Assembly: GCA_020631035.1 (NCBI GenBank)
Contig: JAHDIA010000455.1
Location: forward strand, 1-5,360
DNA length: 5,360 nt
Direction: 5' to 3'
From: Chitinophagales bacterium
Lineage (GTDB): Bacteria; Bacteroidota; Bacteroidia; Chitinophagales; UBA2359
The notes below the pieces were generated by a model. That model worked only from the letters and a program-made list of their open reading frames with translations. It was not told where the DNA came from and did not search any database. Shown piece after piece: positions 1 to 5,360 of this stretch; position 1 is the stretch's first letter; each line of letters begins with the position of its first letter. Position numbers and translations under genes: made by a program.

Positions 1-69
1 ATAGAACAAAAATCTACTACCCAAAATACATATTTACTTATTTTACACAGTACTAGATTTCCTCACAAG

Positions 70-306
70 CTAAAAATAGCCTTTGAGTTTGTTCTGTGCC
101 GTATACTTTCCCGATTTGATGTTGTGAAAAAACTCAATAAAGGCATCATTGAACAAATCCTTTGCATCCTCTGCAGTGCCACTATTTTTCTGGACATAGC
201 GTGTCACCTCAGGCATCAATTGCTTGTAAAAATGCGCTGTAATGTTTCGGTCATTCGCCAAAATTCCTTTGATGATGTCTTCTTCAGTTAAATTGTTTAT
301 TAACAT
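70..306 (-). pseudogene. Truncated ECF-type sigma factor (region 2 only)
   Basis: This 78-residue reading frame resembles the N-terminal part of an extracytoplasmic-function sigma-70 factor. Residues 22-60 match the region 2.1/2.2 pattern, with an acidic-helical DAKDLFNDAFIEF segment at 47-59, followed by the KLKGYF stretch at 73-78 that normally leads into region 2.3/2.4. A TAG stop comes directly after it, so the promoter-melting part of region 2, the linker and region 4 (-35 recognition) are absent. The 69 bases left before the window edge show no recognisable continuation in any frame. I start at the ATG at 306; an in-frame TTG at 321 would add five residues. A TATCTTTTG sequence at 362-354 is a weak -7 box candidate. 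It is probably a gene remnant. Alternatives are a sequencing error near position 72 or a genuine short sigma-like protein. Confidence 0.6.
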
Positions 307-480
307 ATACCCAAATTCCAAAAAGGTGACACAAGCCTATGATTTTCCACCTCCAAAAGATACGGAATAAAATGAAGAATATGAATATTATGTGATTTTT
401 TGTGGAGAAAGGACGTTTTAAAAGGAAAATGACAATTATTATAACTTTCTATCAATTCAATGCGACCCAACATTCTCTCC
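307..480. other. Intergenic stretch with no recognised gene
   Basis: This AT-rich DNA lies between the sigma remnant and the structured repeat. I see no convincing reading frame, tRNA or hairpin. The only candidate signal is a weak TATCTTTTG box on the minus strand at 362-354, about 48 bases before the sigma start. It has one extra T compared with the Bacteroidota TAnnTTTG consensus and no TTG partner at the usual distance. Confidence 0.4.
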
Positions 481-619
481 TACGCCCGATGGAAACGGTA
501 CCTAGCACCGAAGCAAGTGTGTGAAGTAGGGAGTACCGACGGCTGACGATAGGAAGACTAGGAACGACCTTACTGAACCGCTTGGTGAGGTGCTAAGTAC
601 AAGTGGACAGCGGGGAGTA
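481..619 (-). repeat. Structured repeat element, copy 1
   Basis: Read on the minus strand, this non-coding block is a diverged copy of the element at 3899-4050. Shared motifs are TCCACTTGTAC (607-597, 11/11), CTAGTCTTCCT (561-551, 11/11) followed two bases later by CGTCAGCC (548-541, 8/8), and GGTACCGTTT..ATC (502-488, 13/15). First to last motif spans 120 bases here and 121 in copy 2. A 12-bp stem pairs 600-589 (GTACTTAGCACC) with 509-498 (GGTGCTAGGTAC), with one G-U pair. An outer stem pairs 619-613 (TACTCCC) with 487-481 (GGGCGTA), with one mismatch. The conserved middle motif sits in the apical region. A small GTTC/GAAC hairpin (642-627) lies just upstream. The block sits downstream of the nuclease-protease terminator. 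Function unknown; it could be a structured RNA or a mobile palindromic repeat. Confidence 0.72.
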
Positions 620-650
620 ATGGTGGTTCGGAGGACTGAACGTTCCGTAC

Positions 651-702
651 AAAAAAAGAGGACATTTTTGTTAAGCAAAATGCCTACAAAAATGTCCTCT
701 TT
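651..702 (-). terminator. Intrinsic terminator of the nuclease-protease gene
   Basis: A perfect 16-bp inverted repeat has arms at 702-687 and 670-655 and a 16-base loop. Read on the minus strand, the stem contains AGAGGACA paired with TGTCCTCT and runs directly into seven consecutive T residues. It starts 25 bases after the stop codon at 728, the expected place for Rho-independent termination of the 728-3058 gene. On the plus strand the tail is less U-rich, so the minus direction is favoured. Confidence 0.88.
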
Positions 703-727
703 AAATTTATTCAATCATTATTTAAAT

Positions 728-3058
728 TTAACAACGAATCGCCCCAGGTGTAAAATCAGGATCAATCTCATGACAGCATTCGTCCTGATTGTTGCCACAA
801 CCCTCGCAGCCTGTATTGGTGTTTGTAGTAGTCGTGGTCGTAGTGTCGGTATCACTGACGTCTTTTTGGGGAGCATCAAACTCAATGATTTGACCTGAGC
901 CTGCGTTTTGATAGTTGACCGAATGTACCAGGGTGCTCTCTTTTAAAAGATTTATTTCGTCGCCTCTGTTTGCCAGTTTGATGGCGTGATTGTTGGGCAA
1001 ATTAACCCGTAAAGTCGCTCCTTTTTGTAAGATGCCTTCTAGCTCAAAAGTTCCTCCTTGCTTATCTTTCAATTTGTAGCCCGAAAGTGGCAAACTATCC
1101 TTTCCGCCATTGCTCACTTCTATCCATTCATTGCCCGCATCGGGTCCCGCAGGATTGGGTAAGCTAGCACTGATGTACAATCCATCTACCTCTTCTTGTC
1201 CATTTCCATTATCTGTATCTGCGGACTTGCCAATCATACCATCCGTCACCTCATACAACCACTCATTGTAAACAGCAATTCGGGTATAAATTCCACCATC
1301 TCCACAATTGTGTATTGACGAATGTGCAGCTCTTGAGGTCAAGCCTGCCACCTTTTTCTCACCACTGCTTGTAATGATGTAAGCAGGTCCTCCACTGTCT
1401 CCATTGCAAGTATCTTGTCCTGAACCTACATTCCCCCCATGAAATTCGTAATTGATGTCGAACCCATGTTCTTGTTGCCCTATCAATGTATCCTCCTCAC
1501 TGCTGTAAACCGATAGATTGACATTGGTCTTTCGTTTGGTTCCAAAACCCGTCAATCCGTCAGGTGAATCAGAACCAAAACCAACCAAAACGAGCGAGTC
1601 ATCTACCGCAATCTCTTCTTCTGTCGCAATGGGAACAGGCTGAACGCTTGCATCCTCTGCTAAAATCAATACCGCAATGTCGTGCCAAGGAGTTTGAAAA
1701 TCCGAATATTCGGGATGTACAATGACCCTCTGTACGTCTATGATTTCTGCATTGTTGGTGTCAATGATTTGACGTGCCCTCAACAATACTTTGGTGATTG
1801 AATCTGCACAGTGGGCTGCGGTCAACACCACCCTTGGATGTACCAAAACACCTGTACAAAAATACCCTTGCTGGTAGCCTATAGCGGCACATTCTGGATA
1901 TTCATTGGGTGTAACAATCTGTCCTCCTACTATTCGGAACATTTGCGCACGCAATCTTTCAAGAGAACGTTTTTCAAATTGTCCGTTGTTGTTTTCAATC
2001 AAAGTTTCAATAATCTCACAAAGTGCCGTCGTTTGGGATTTCAAGGATACAATCTCTTTTGTCAAATCTGTCGAACACTTGCCTCCACACCCACAATCGT
2101 TGCTTTTTTCGACCATCTTTTTGCTTGCCACGACCTCTGTAACCAATGCTAAATCTGTAGCCTGTCCCGATACATATTTGCGGTAGGCTCGAATGCCCTT
2201 TGCCCGTCTCTTATCACCCGAAAAAACAATATCATCCGCTCCATCAATGCGAATGGCGGGCATCAACGAACGGTCTCTAAAGCGAACTTGTTGCCAATCG
2301 AACTCGTCCACGTCCTTAATGGCTCCAAAATTCAGTCCTGTATAAGCTTCAATCTCTGCGATACTTACATGATAAGGGGTCAAATCCTCCAAGGCACGCC
2401 TTCCAGTTTTTCTCCAATTTTCATTTTGTTTCATCAAAAAAGCCACTGCCGCCAAGTCCTCTCCTTCAGCCGTTGGATCTCTCAATACCACAATTTTCCA
2501 AAAAGCAGAAGGAATGGTATAGCCTCTCGGAGTTTGCTCGTCTAGCTCTGTATAAATCGGTCCAGTAAAGACACACAGTCTACTGGCAAAAGGTCCTGCT
2601 TTGCTCAATATCCAATCTTCCAAGCCCAACCATCGGCTGTTGCTCTGATTAAAATCTCTGTGTTGCAAAGCGGCATTCGGATAATAATAAGTAGAGTCGC
2701 TGGCATCTTGTGCTCTTTGTCGGTCGCCCCAAACCACCGCATCCCTTCGAACCAAATGCCCTCTATCCCAAGGATTGGAATGGTAGGCGTCATTGTCTGT
2801 TTGGTAAGCCGCCTCAATGCGACGGTCGACGTCCCATCTACTGCCATCCGCTCTATTCTTTTGGCTATAATCAATATTGTGTGCTGTATACAATGCAGCC
2901 TTTCGATCTTGGTGCATCACCAAAGAGTAATGGATATAATCAAGCACCTCTCCACTGTTGACCAACTTGCCATTGCAACAAGTTTTTGGGAGCGGCACCT
3001 GAAAACCACCCCCTAAAAAATCAGGATCATAGGGAATGACATAAGGTAATCTTGCCAT
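728..3058 (-). CDS. Endonuclease / trypsin-like protease / lamin-tail fusion protein
   Basis: This 776-residue protein joins three domains. Residues ~36-255 form a DNA/RNA non-specific endonuclease (NucA/EndoG family): DRGH at 98-101 gives catalytic His101, and the FNQSN...W..LE segment at 136-147 gives the likely Mg ligand Asn137. A linker with CGCGGKC (322-328) and a probable helix (331-372) follows. Residues 376-605 form a chymotrypsin-fold protease: activation site R375/IVGG, His416 (TAAHC), Asp460 (HDIAVL) and Ser555 (GDSGGP). Asp549, six residues before Ser555, matches trypsin Asp189, predicting Arg/Lys specificity. Cys401-Cys417 and Cys551-Cys585 fit conserved disulfides. Residues 626-727 form an LTD domain (EWIEVSN), then a Thr-rich linker and a Cys-rich tail. 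There is no obvious signal peptide, so location is unclear. The ATG at 3058 is the first in frame and gives a sensible nuclease N-terminus. Domain calls are firm; biological role is inference. Confidence 0.93.
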   Translation of the reverse strand: MARLPYVIPYDPDFLGGGFQVPLPKTCCNGKLVNSGEVLDYIHYSLVMHQDRKAALYTAHNIDYSQKNRADGSRWDVDRRIEAAYQTDNDAYHSNPWDRGHLVRRDAVVWGDRQRAQDASDSTYYYPNAALQHRDFNQSNSRWLGLEDWILSKAGPFASRLCVFTGPIYTELDEQTPRGYTIPSAFWKIVVLRDPTAEGEDLAAVAFLMKQNENWRKTGRRALEDLTPYHVSIAEIEAYTGLNFGAIKDVDEFDWQQVRFRDRSLMPAIRIDGADDIVFSGDKRRAKGIRAYRKYVSGQATDLALVTEVVASKKMVEKSNDCGCGGKCSTDLTKEIVSLKSQTTALCEIIETLIENNNGQFEKRSLERLRAQMFRIVGGQIVTPNEYPECAAIGYQQGYFCTGVLVHPRVVLTAAHCADSITKVLLRARQIIDTNNAEIIDVQRVIVHPEYSDFQTPWHDIAVLILAEDASVQPVPIATEEEIAVDDSLVLVGFGSDSPDGLTGFGTKRKTNVNLSVYSSEEDTLIGQQEHGFDINYEFHGGNVGSGQDTCNGDSGGPAYIITSSGEKKVAGLTSRAAHSSIHNCGDGGIYTRIAVYNEWLYEVTDGMIGKSADTDNGNGQEEVDGLYISASLPNPAGPDAGNEWIEVSNGGKDSLPLSGYKLKDKQGGTFELEGILQKGATLRVNLPNNHAIKLANRGDEINLLKESTLVHSVNYQNAGSGQIIEFDAPQKDVSDTDTTTTTTTNTNTGCEGCGNNQDECCHEIDPDFTPGAIRC

Positions 3059-3156
3059 AATATTAGGTTTTTAGGTTAAAAACACTGGTTCTACCACCAT
3101 ACAATATAAGCAATCAAAGGACAAACGCCCATTTTATTCTTATATACCATTTCCAG

Positions 3157-3188
3157 CAAAAATGTTACCATTCCCAAATAAAGCCCAA
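3157..3188 (-). promoter_or_regulatory. Weak candidate promoter for the nuclease-protease gene
   Basis: On the minus strand a TTG (3188-3186) lies 18 bases before TAACATTTTTG (3167-3157). This loosely resembles the Bacteroidota -33 TTG / -7 TAnnTTTG arrangement but carries extra bases in the -7 box. It would give a leader of about 90 bases. That leader also contains an AT-rich GTTTTT/AAAAAC hairpin (3067-3072 with 3078-3083). The match is weak and could be chance in AT-rich DNA; transcription may instead come from upstream of the 3236-3673 gene. Confidence 0.22.
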
Positions 3189-3235
3189 TTCCCCAATCAA
3201 CTCAATTACACAAAACAAGAGTCACATACAATTAT

Positions 3236-3673
3236 TTATTCCTCCAACACCTCAACCCGATATGCCATAAATGAATCCAAATCAATAAATTGTTCATCAA
3301 TATTACTCAATGTCACCTTCCCTTTATTTTCCAAATATCCCCCAAACAAACTCAGCCCCTCACTATAGGTATCTGTCCCGTCAATTGCCAAATAACCATT
3401 GGGGGTAATTGTCAAAACTGCTCCTGCATATAGTTCAACCGCTGCAACCTCCACACCATTTGCAATGACTGGCTGTGCATTGTGTCCATTGTTCGCAGAC
3501 TTGATGACTACTACTGACAATTCACCAGGGACTCTTTGAGGGGACCAATTTTGGGCAGTATTCCAATCATTTGCCCTACCAGGCGTTCCACCAATCCAAG
3601 TTGCAATTTCCTGAGCATTTAGAGCAACAGTAGACATTGCCCATAGCATTACTAAAAGCATGATGTTTTTCAT
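3236..3673 (-). CDS. Small secreted protein with NWS..VP beta-repeat module
   Basis: This 145-residue protein has a Sec signal peptide: MKN, a hydrophobic core at about 4-18 and a probable cleavage at ALNA/Q (20/21). The mature part begins with the pattern W-I-G-G (26-29), DW (36-37), NWSP (42-45), VP (48-49) and a beta-rich run ending near 113. Similar W...DW...NWS...VP openings occur at the start of beta-helix or adhesin-like modules in large Bacteroidota surface proteins. No type IX secretion C-terminal sorting domain, lipobox or catalytic motif is visible, and the protein ends soon after the first module. I chose the ATG at 3673 because it starts the signal peptide; the longer frame to 3718 begins with TTG and adds a charged, unlikely extension. 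It lies 177 bases upstream of the nuclease-protease gene on the same strand, with no clear terminator between. Function unknown; probably periplasmic or extracellular. Confidence 0.7.
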   Translation of the reverse strand: MKNIMLLVMLWAMSTVALNAQEIATWIGGTPGRANDWNTAQNWSPQRVPGELSVVVIKSANNGHNAQPVIANGVEVAAVELYAGAVLTITPNGYLAIDGTDTYSEGLSLFGGYLENKGKVTLSNIDEQFIDLDSFMAYRVEVLEE

Positions 3674-3764
3674 TCTAGTAAATTTTTTATAATTGTTATG
3701 ATGCTTATACAGTTTCAACCTTTAAACATTTTCACTACCACAAACGGTAATCATTTTCATTCTA

Positions 3765-3794
3765 TTGTTGTATCTGCAATGTAAATATATTTTG
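3765..3794 (+). promoter_or_regulatory. Weak candidate plus-strand promoter before repeat copy 2
   Basis: TTG (3765-3767) is followed 18 bases later by TATATTTTG (3786-3794). This loosely fits the Bacteroidota -33/-7 pattern with one extra base in the -7 box. It would transcribe rightwards through repeat copy 2 and end at the hairpin at 4087-4122. On the other strand the same region is the upstream DNA of the 3236-3673 gene, where TACCGTTTG (3749-3741) is an equally weak -7 candidate. Only experiment could decide. Confidence 0.22.
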
Positions 3795-3898
3795 TAGAGC
3801 ACCTTCCTATTGGAATTCGTTGCCTAGTCAATTAAAAATTTTGTGTTTAAATGAATGAAGAGCATATTTGGAGAAACTTCAAAGGTATAAAAATGAGG

Positions 3899-4050
3899 GC
3901 GTATCCCTTCGGGTCGGGCTATCCACTTGTACGCACCCTTGTTCGAGCCTGTGTAGCATGGTCGGAGCTAGTCTTCCTGCCGTCAGCCATCGCTCCTCTC
4001 TGCTACACTAGTCTCGTCCTACGGGAGGGTACCGTTTTTATCCCTTACGC
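3899..4050 (+). repeat. Structured repeat element, copy 2
   Basis: This GC-richer non-coding block in AT-rich DNA is bounded by GCGTA (3899-3903) pairing with TACGC (4046-4050). It contains a CCC-TTC-GGG hairpin (3905-3913), TCCACTTGTAC (3922-3932), CTAGTCTTCCT (3968-3978), CGTCAGCC (3981-3988) and GGTACCGTTTTTATC (4028-4042), all shared in order with the minus-strand copy at 481-619. Internal pairing differs from copy 1: GTGTAGCA (3951-3958) with TGCTACAC (4001-4008), CGAG (3944-3947) with CTCG (4013-4016), ACCC (3935-3938) with GGGT (4027-4030), and GGAGC (3964-3968) with GCTCC (3992-3996). From memory, blocks of the form GGGCGT...GTCGGGCT...ATCCCT.ACGC recur between genes in many Bacteroidota; I know no accepted name or function. 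An open frame crosses it but looks incidental. Confidence 0.75.
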
Positions 4051-4086
4051 TTATTGTTGATGTTTTCAATTGTTAAAAGAATAAAT

Positions 4087-4122
4087 AAGGGACTGACCTA
4101 ACTAGATTATCAGTCCCTTTTA
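4087..4122 (+). terminator. Hairpin terminator after repeat copy 2
   Basis: A 10-bp perfect stem pairs AAGGGACTGA (4087-4096) with TCAGTCCCTT (4110-4119), with a 13-base loop and a short T-rich tail (TTTTA). It lies 37 bases after repeat copy 2 and 166 bases before the next gene. The arrangement fits termination of a plus-strand transcript carrying the element. The T-tract is short, and the minus-strand side is also A/T-rich, so direction is not certain. Confidence 0.6.
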
Positions 4123-4287
4123 TAGCTACGGGAATAACTATTTAGAAAATGCAATTTTTTAACATTGTTCAAATGTATAAAAGCTTGTTTGGACTTGCTA
4201 TGTAGAAAAGATTACATTTTTTTAGTATTATAGGGCTACAAGCATTACTTTAATAGCAATAAACACCTGATTATCAAATCTATAACA
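4123..4287. other. AT-rich leader region with no recognised gene
   Basis: These 165 bases precede the right-hand gene. They are strongly AT-rich, with stops in all frames relevant to a 5' extension (last in-frame stop at 4231-4233). I see no clear -33/-7 pair or ribosome binding site. Two loosely similar segments starting TAGAAAA at 4143 and 4203, 60 bases apart, are both followed by T-runs and may be chance. Confidence 0.35.
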
Positions 4288-5360
4288 ATGTATAAAAACA
4301 ATCCAAACACCAACAAAAAGTTATTAGAATTAATACACTTTGAGCAAAAAAAAAGAGAAGACATTCACAAACAAGGCATCAGAAACATAGAGCCCAATTT
4401 ATTGAATATTTCTAATGCAATAGATGAATATTTTCTATTAAACAAGCTCAAATTGTATTGTGAGTACTTGAGCTATCAAAAAATAGTTACCAATCAGGTA
4501 CTACCCTATGACACGAAGAGCTTTCTACTACTAGAAGCAGTCTTACAAGCCATTCAATATCATTACTTACCTCATAAGCCTTTGTTTCAAGTTTTTTGGA
4601 CCATTAAAGAGTTCTATGAGCAATTTGATCTTAAAAAGAAAGCAAGCTTTGACACCATACTTGAGGATATTAAGCAATTGAGTTCAGATCTATCTTTGGA
4701 AGAAACATTGGAGGTATTTTCCTATTTGAGCAATTTTTGTATACAGAAAATCAATAGAGGTAGCACAGTTTACCGAGAACAATTATTAAACATTAATTGT
4801 ACAATGATCTCAACTTTGTATTCTTTAGAAGGGAGTAGAGCATTGCCTGCGGGGCTATTTAAAAACATTGTCATAAATGCTTTAGGAGTTAAAGATAGTT
4901 TAGTCTACAATAAGATATACTTGGAAGGTCTTAAACCTACTGATCAATTAAGTGGATTTAAAAACCATATTGAGTGGACAGAAAAATTTATTACTGTTTA
5001 TGTCAAATCTTTAACAAGCAATCACCAAATTGTATATGGTCCCTATTGTCTAGCACTATTAGCGTTTGAAAAAAAGGACTTCGAAGATGCACATACATTA
5101 TTGAAACAACTCAAAGGGAAACGAGGATTATTCATTAACTTAAATATAAAATCATTATTGATAATGACGGAGCTTGAACGTTTACAAATTCCCAAAACTA
5201 GAGCAGAGGCTTTCGATGAATTAGACAAAGGCTTTGAATCTTATAGGAGTCAAATTGGATATACAAAACGTCAAAAACAAATAAGCTATCAGATAGAGTT
5301 GCATTTTAACTTTTATCAATTTAGTAAAAAGCTGTTTGGTCTTTCTTGTAAAAAACTAGG
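4288..5360 (+). CDS. Helical-repeat hypothetical protein, 3' end beyond window
   Basis: The frame is open from the ATG at 4288 to the window edge: 357 codons plus two bases, with no stop. The protein is Lys/Leu/Glu/Gln-rich and mostly alpha-helical, without signal peptide or membrane segments, so probably cytoplasmic. It resembles the middle and C-terminal parts of a ~500-residue Saprospirales family of TPR-like proteins, as I remember them. Family-like signatures are IDEYFLLNKLKLYC (45-58), SNFCIQKINRG (148-158), GLFKNIVINALGVK (189-202), WTEKFI (230-235), YCLALLAFEKKDFEDAHTLL (253-272) and a closing FYQFSKKL (342-349). The usual long N-terminal region seems missing, and about 25 residues appear inserted between NIV...LGVK and WTEKFI. 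No catalytic residues are evident; a scaffold role is only a guess. The nearest upstream in-frame stop is at 4231, and no other good start exists, so the ATG is well supported. Confidence 0.8.
   Translation, partial: MYKNNPNTNKKLLELIHFEQKKREDIHKQGIRNIEPNLLNISNAIDEYFLLNKLKLYCEYLSYQKIVTNQVLPYDTKSFLLLEAVLQAIQYHYLPHKPLFQVFWTIKEFYEQFDLKKKASFDTILEDIKQLSSDLSLEETLEVFSYLSNFCIQKINRGSTVYREQLLNINCTMISTLYSLEGSRALPAGLFKNIVINALGVKDSLVYNKIYLEGLKPTDQLSGFKNHIEWTEKFITVYVKSLTSNHQIVYGPYCLALLAFEKKDFEDAHTLLKQLKGKRGLFINLNIKSLLIMTELERLQIPKTRAEAFDELDKGFESYRSQIGYTKRQKQISYQIELHFNFYQFSKKLFGLSCKKL

Noticed and set aside
502..898. Open frames at 502-714 (minus) and 590-898 (plus).
   Set aside because: Both run through the terminator and repeat copy 1, and the second also overlaps the end of the nuclease-protease gene. 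Neither shows a recognisable protein pattern.
1811..3016. Several open frames of 85-118 codons opposite or overlapping the nuclease-protease gene.
   Set aside because: They lie inside a gene with firm catalytic motifs in its own frame and look like shadow frames without protein-like features.
3674..3718. A longer N-terminus for the small secreted protein starting at 3718.
   Set aside because: It begins with TTG and would place a charged, His/Lys-rich stretch before a clear signal peptide starting at the ATG at 3673.
481..4050. Idea that the two inverted elements are terminal inverted repeats of a transposon.
   Set aside because: No transposase is present between them, the copies are strongly diverged, and no target-site duplication was seen. 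A dispersed repeat family is simpler.
3899..4050. Possible tRNA, riboswitch or CRISPR repeat in the GC-richer block.
   Set aside because: There is no cloverleaf or CCA-type end, no riboswitch core that I recognise, and no regular short repeat-spacer pattern.
3851..4060. A 69-codon plus-strand open frame across repeat copy 2.
   Set aside because: Its start lies outside the element, no ribosome binding site is seen, the composition is that of the structured repeat, and stems fully explain the sequence. The short similarity to the frame at 502-714 follows from nucleotide homology of the two copies.
4143..4230. Two similar TAGAAAA...T-run segments 60 bases apart.
   Set aside because: The match beyond TAGAAAA is loose and made mostly of A and T in very AT-rich DNA, so chance is sufficient.

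Overview
The window looks like a chromosomal segment of a Bacteroidota bacterium, most likely from the Saprospiria. The AT-rich intergenic DNA, the lack of strong Shine-Dalgarno sequences and the protein types support this. The most specific clue is the incomplete gene at the right edge, which resembles a helical-repeat protein family I associate with Saprospirales. The placement rests on remembered family resemblance, not on a search.

Layout. At the left, on the minus strand, is a short ECF-type sigma factor remnant (70-306) that stops inside region 2. A gap of about 420 bases follows. It holds a structured repeat copy on the minus strand (481-619) and a strong intrinsic terminator (651-702). 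Next is the main gene (728-3058, minus): one 776-residue polypeptide joining a DNA/RNA non-specific endonuclease, a trypsin-like serine protease and a lamin-tail (LTD) domain, with Cys-rich linker and tail. Upstream of it on the same strand, 177 bases away, is a small secreted protein (3236-3673, minus). A 614-base gap then holds a second copy of the structured repeat, now on the plus strand (3899-4050), and a hairpin terminator (4087-4122). The last gene (4288 to the window edge, plus) is open at its 3' end.

How the parts relate. The nuclease-protease gene and the small secreted protein could be co-transcribed, but nothing shows that they act together. The fusion protein has both catalytic centres intact. 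A zymogen-type activation site (Arg followed by IVGG) lies just after the inter-domain linker, so proteolysis there would separate nuclease from protease. It has no visible Sec signal peptide, which leaves its location open.

The least explained feature is the pair of inverted, about 140-150-base, non-coding elements bracketing the two-gene block. They share three near-identical motifs at matching spacing. Each copy also forms a long stem from different bases, which suggests a conserved folded RNA or single-stranded DNA rather than a coding sequence.
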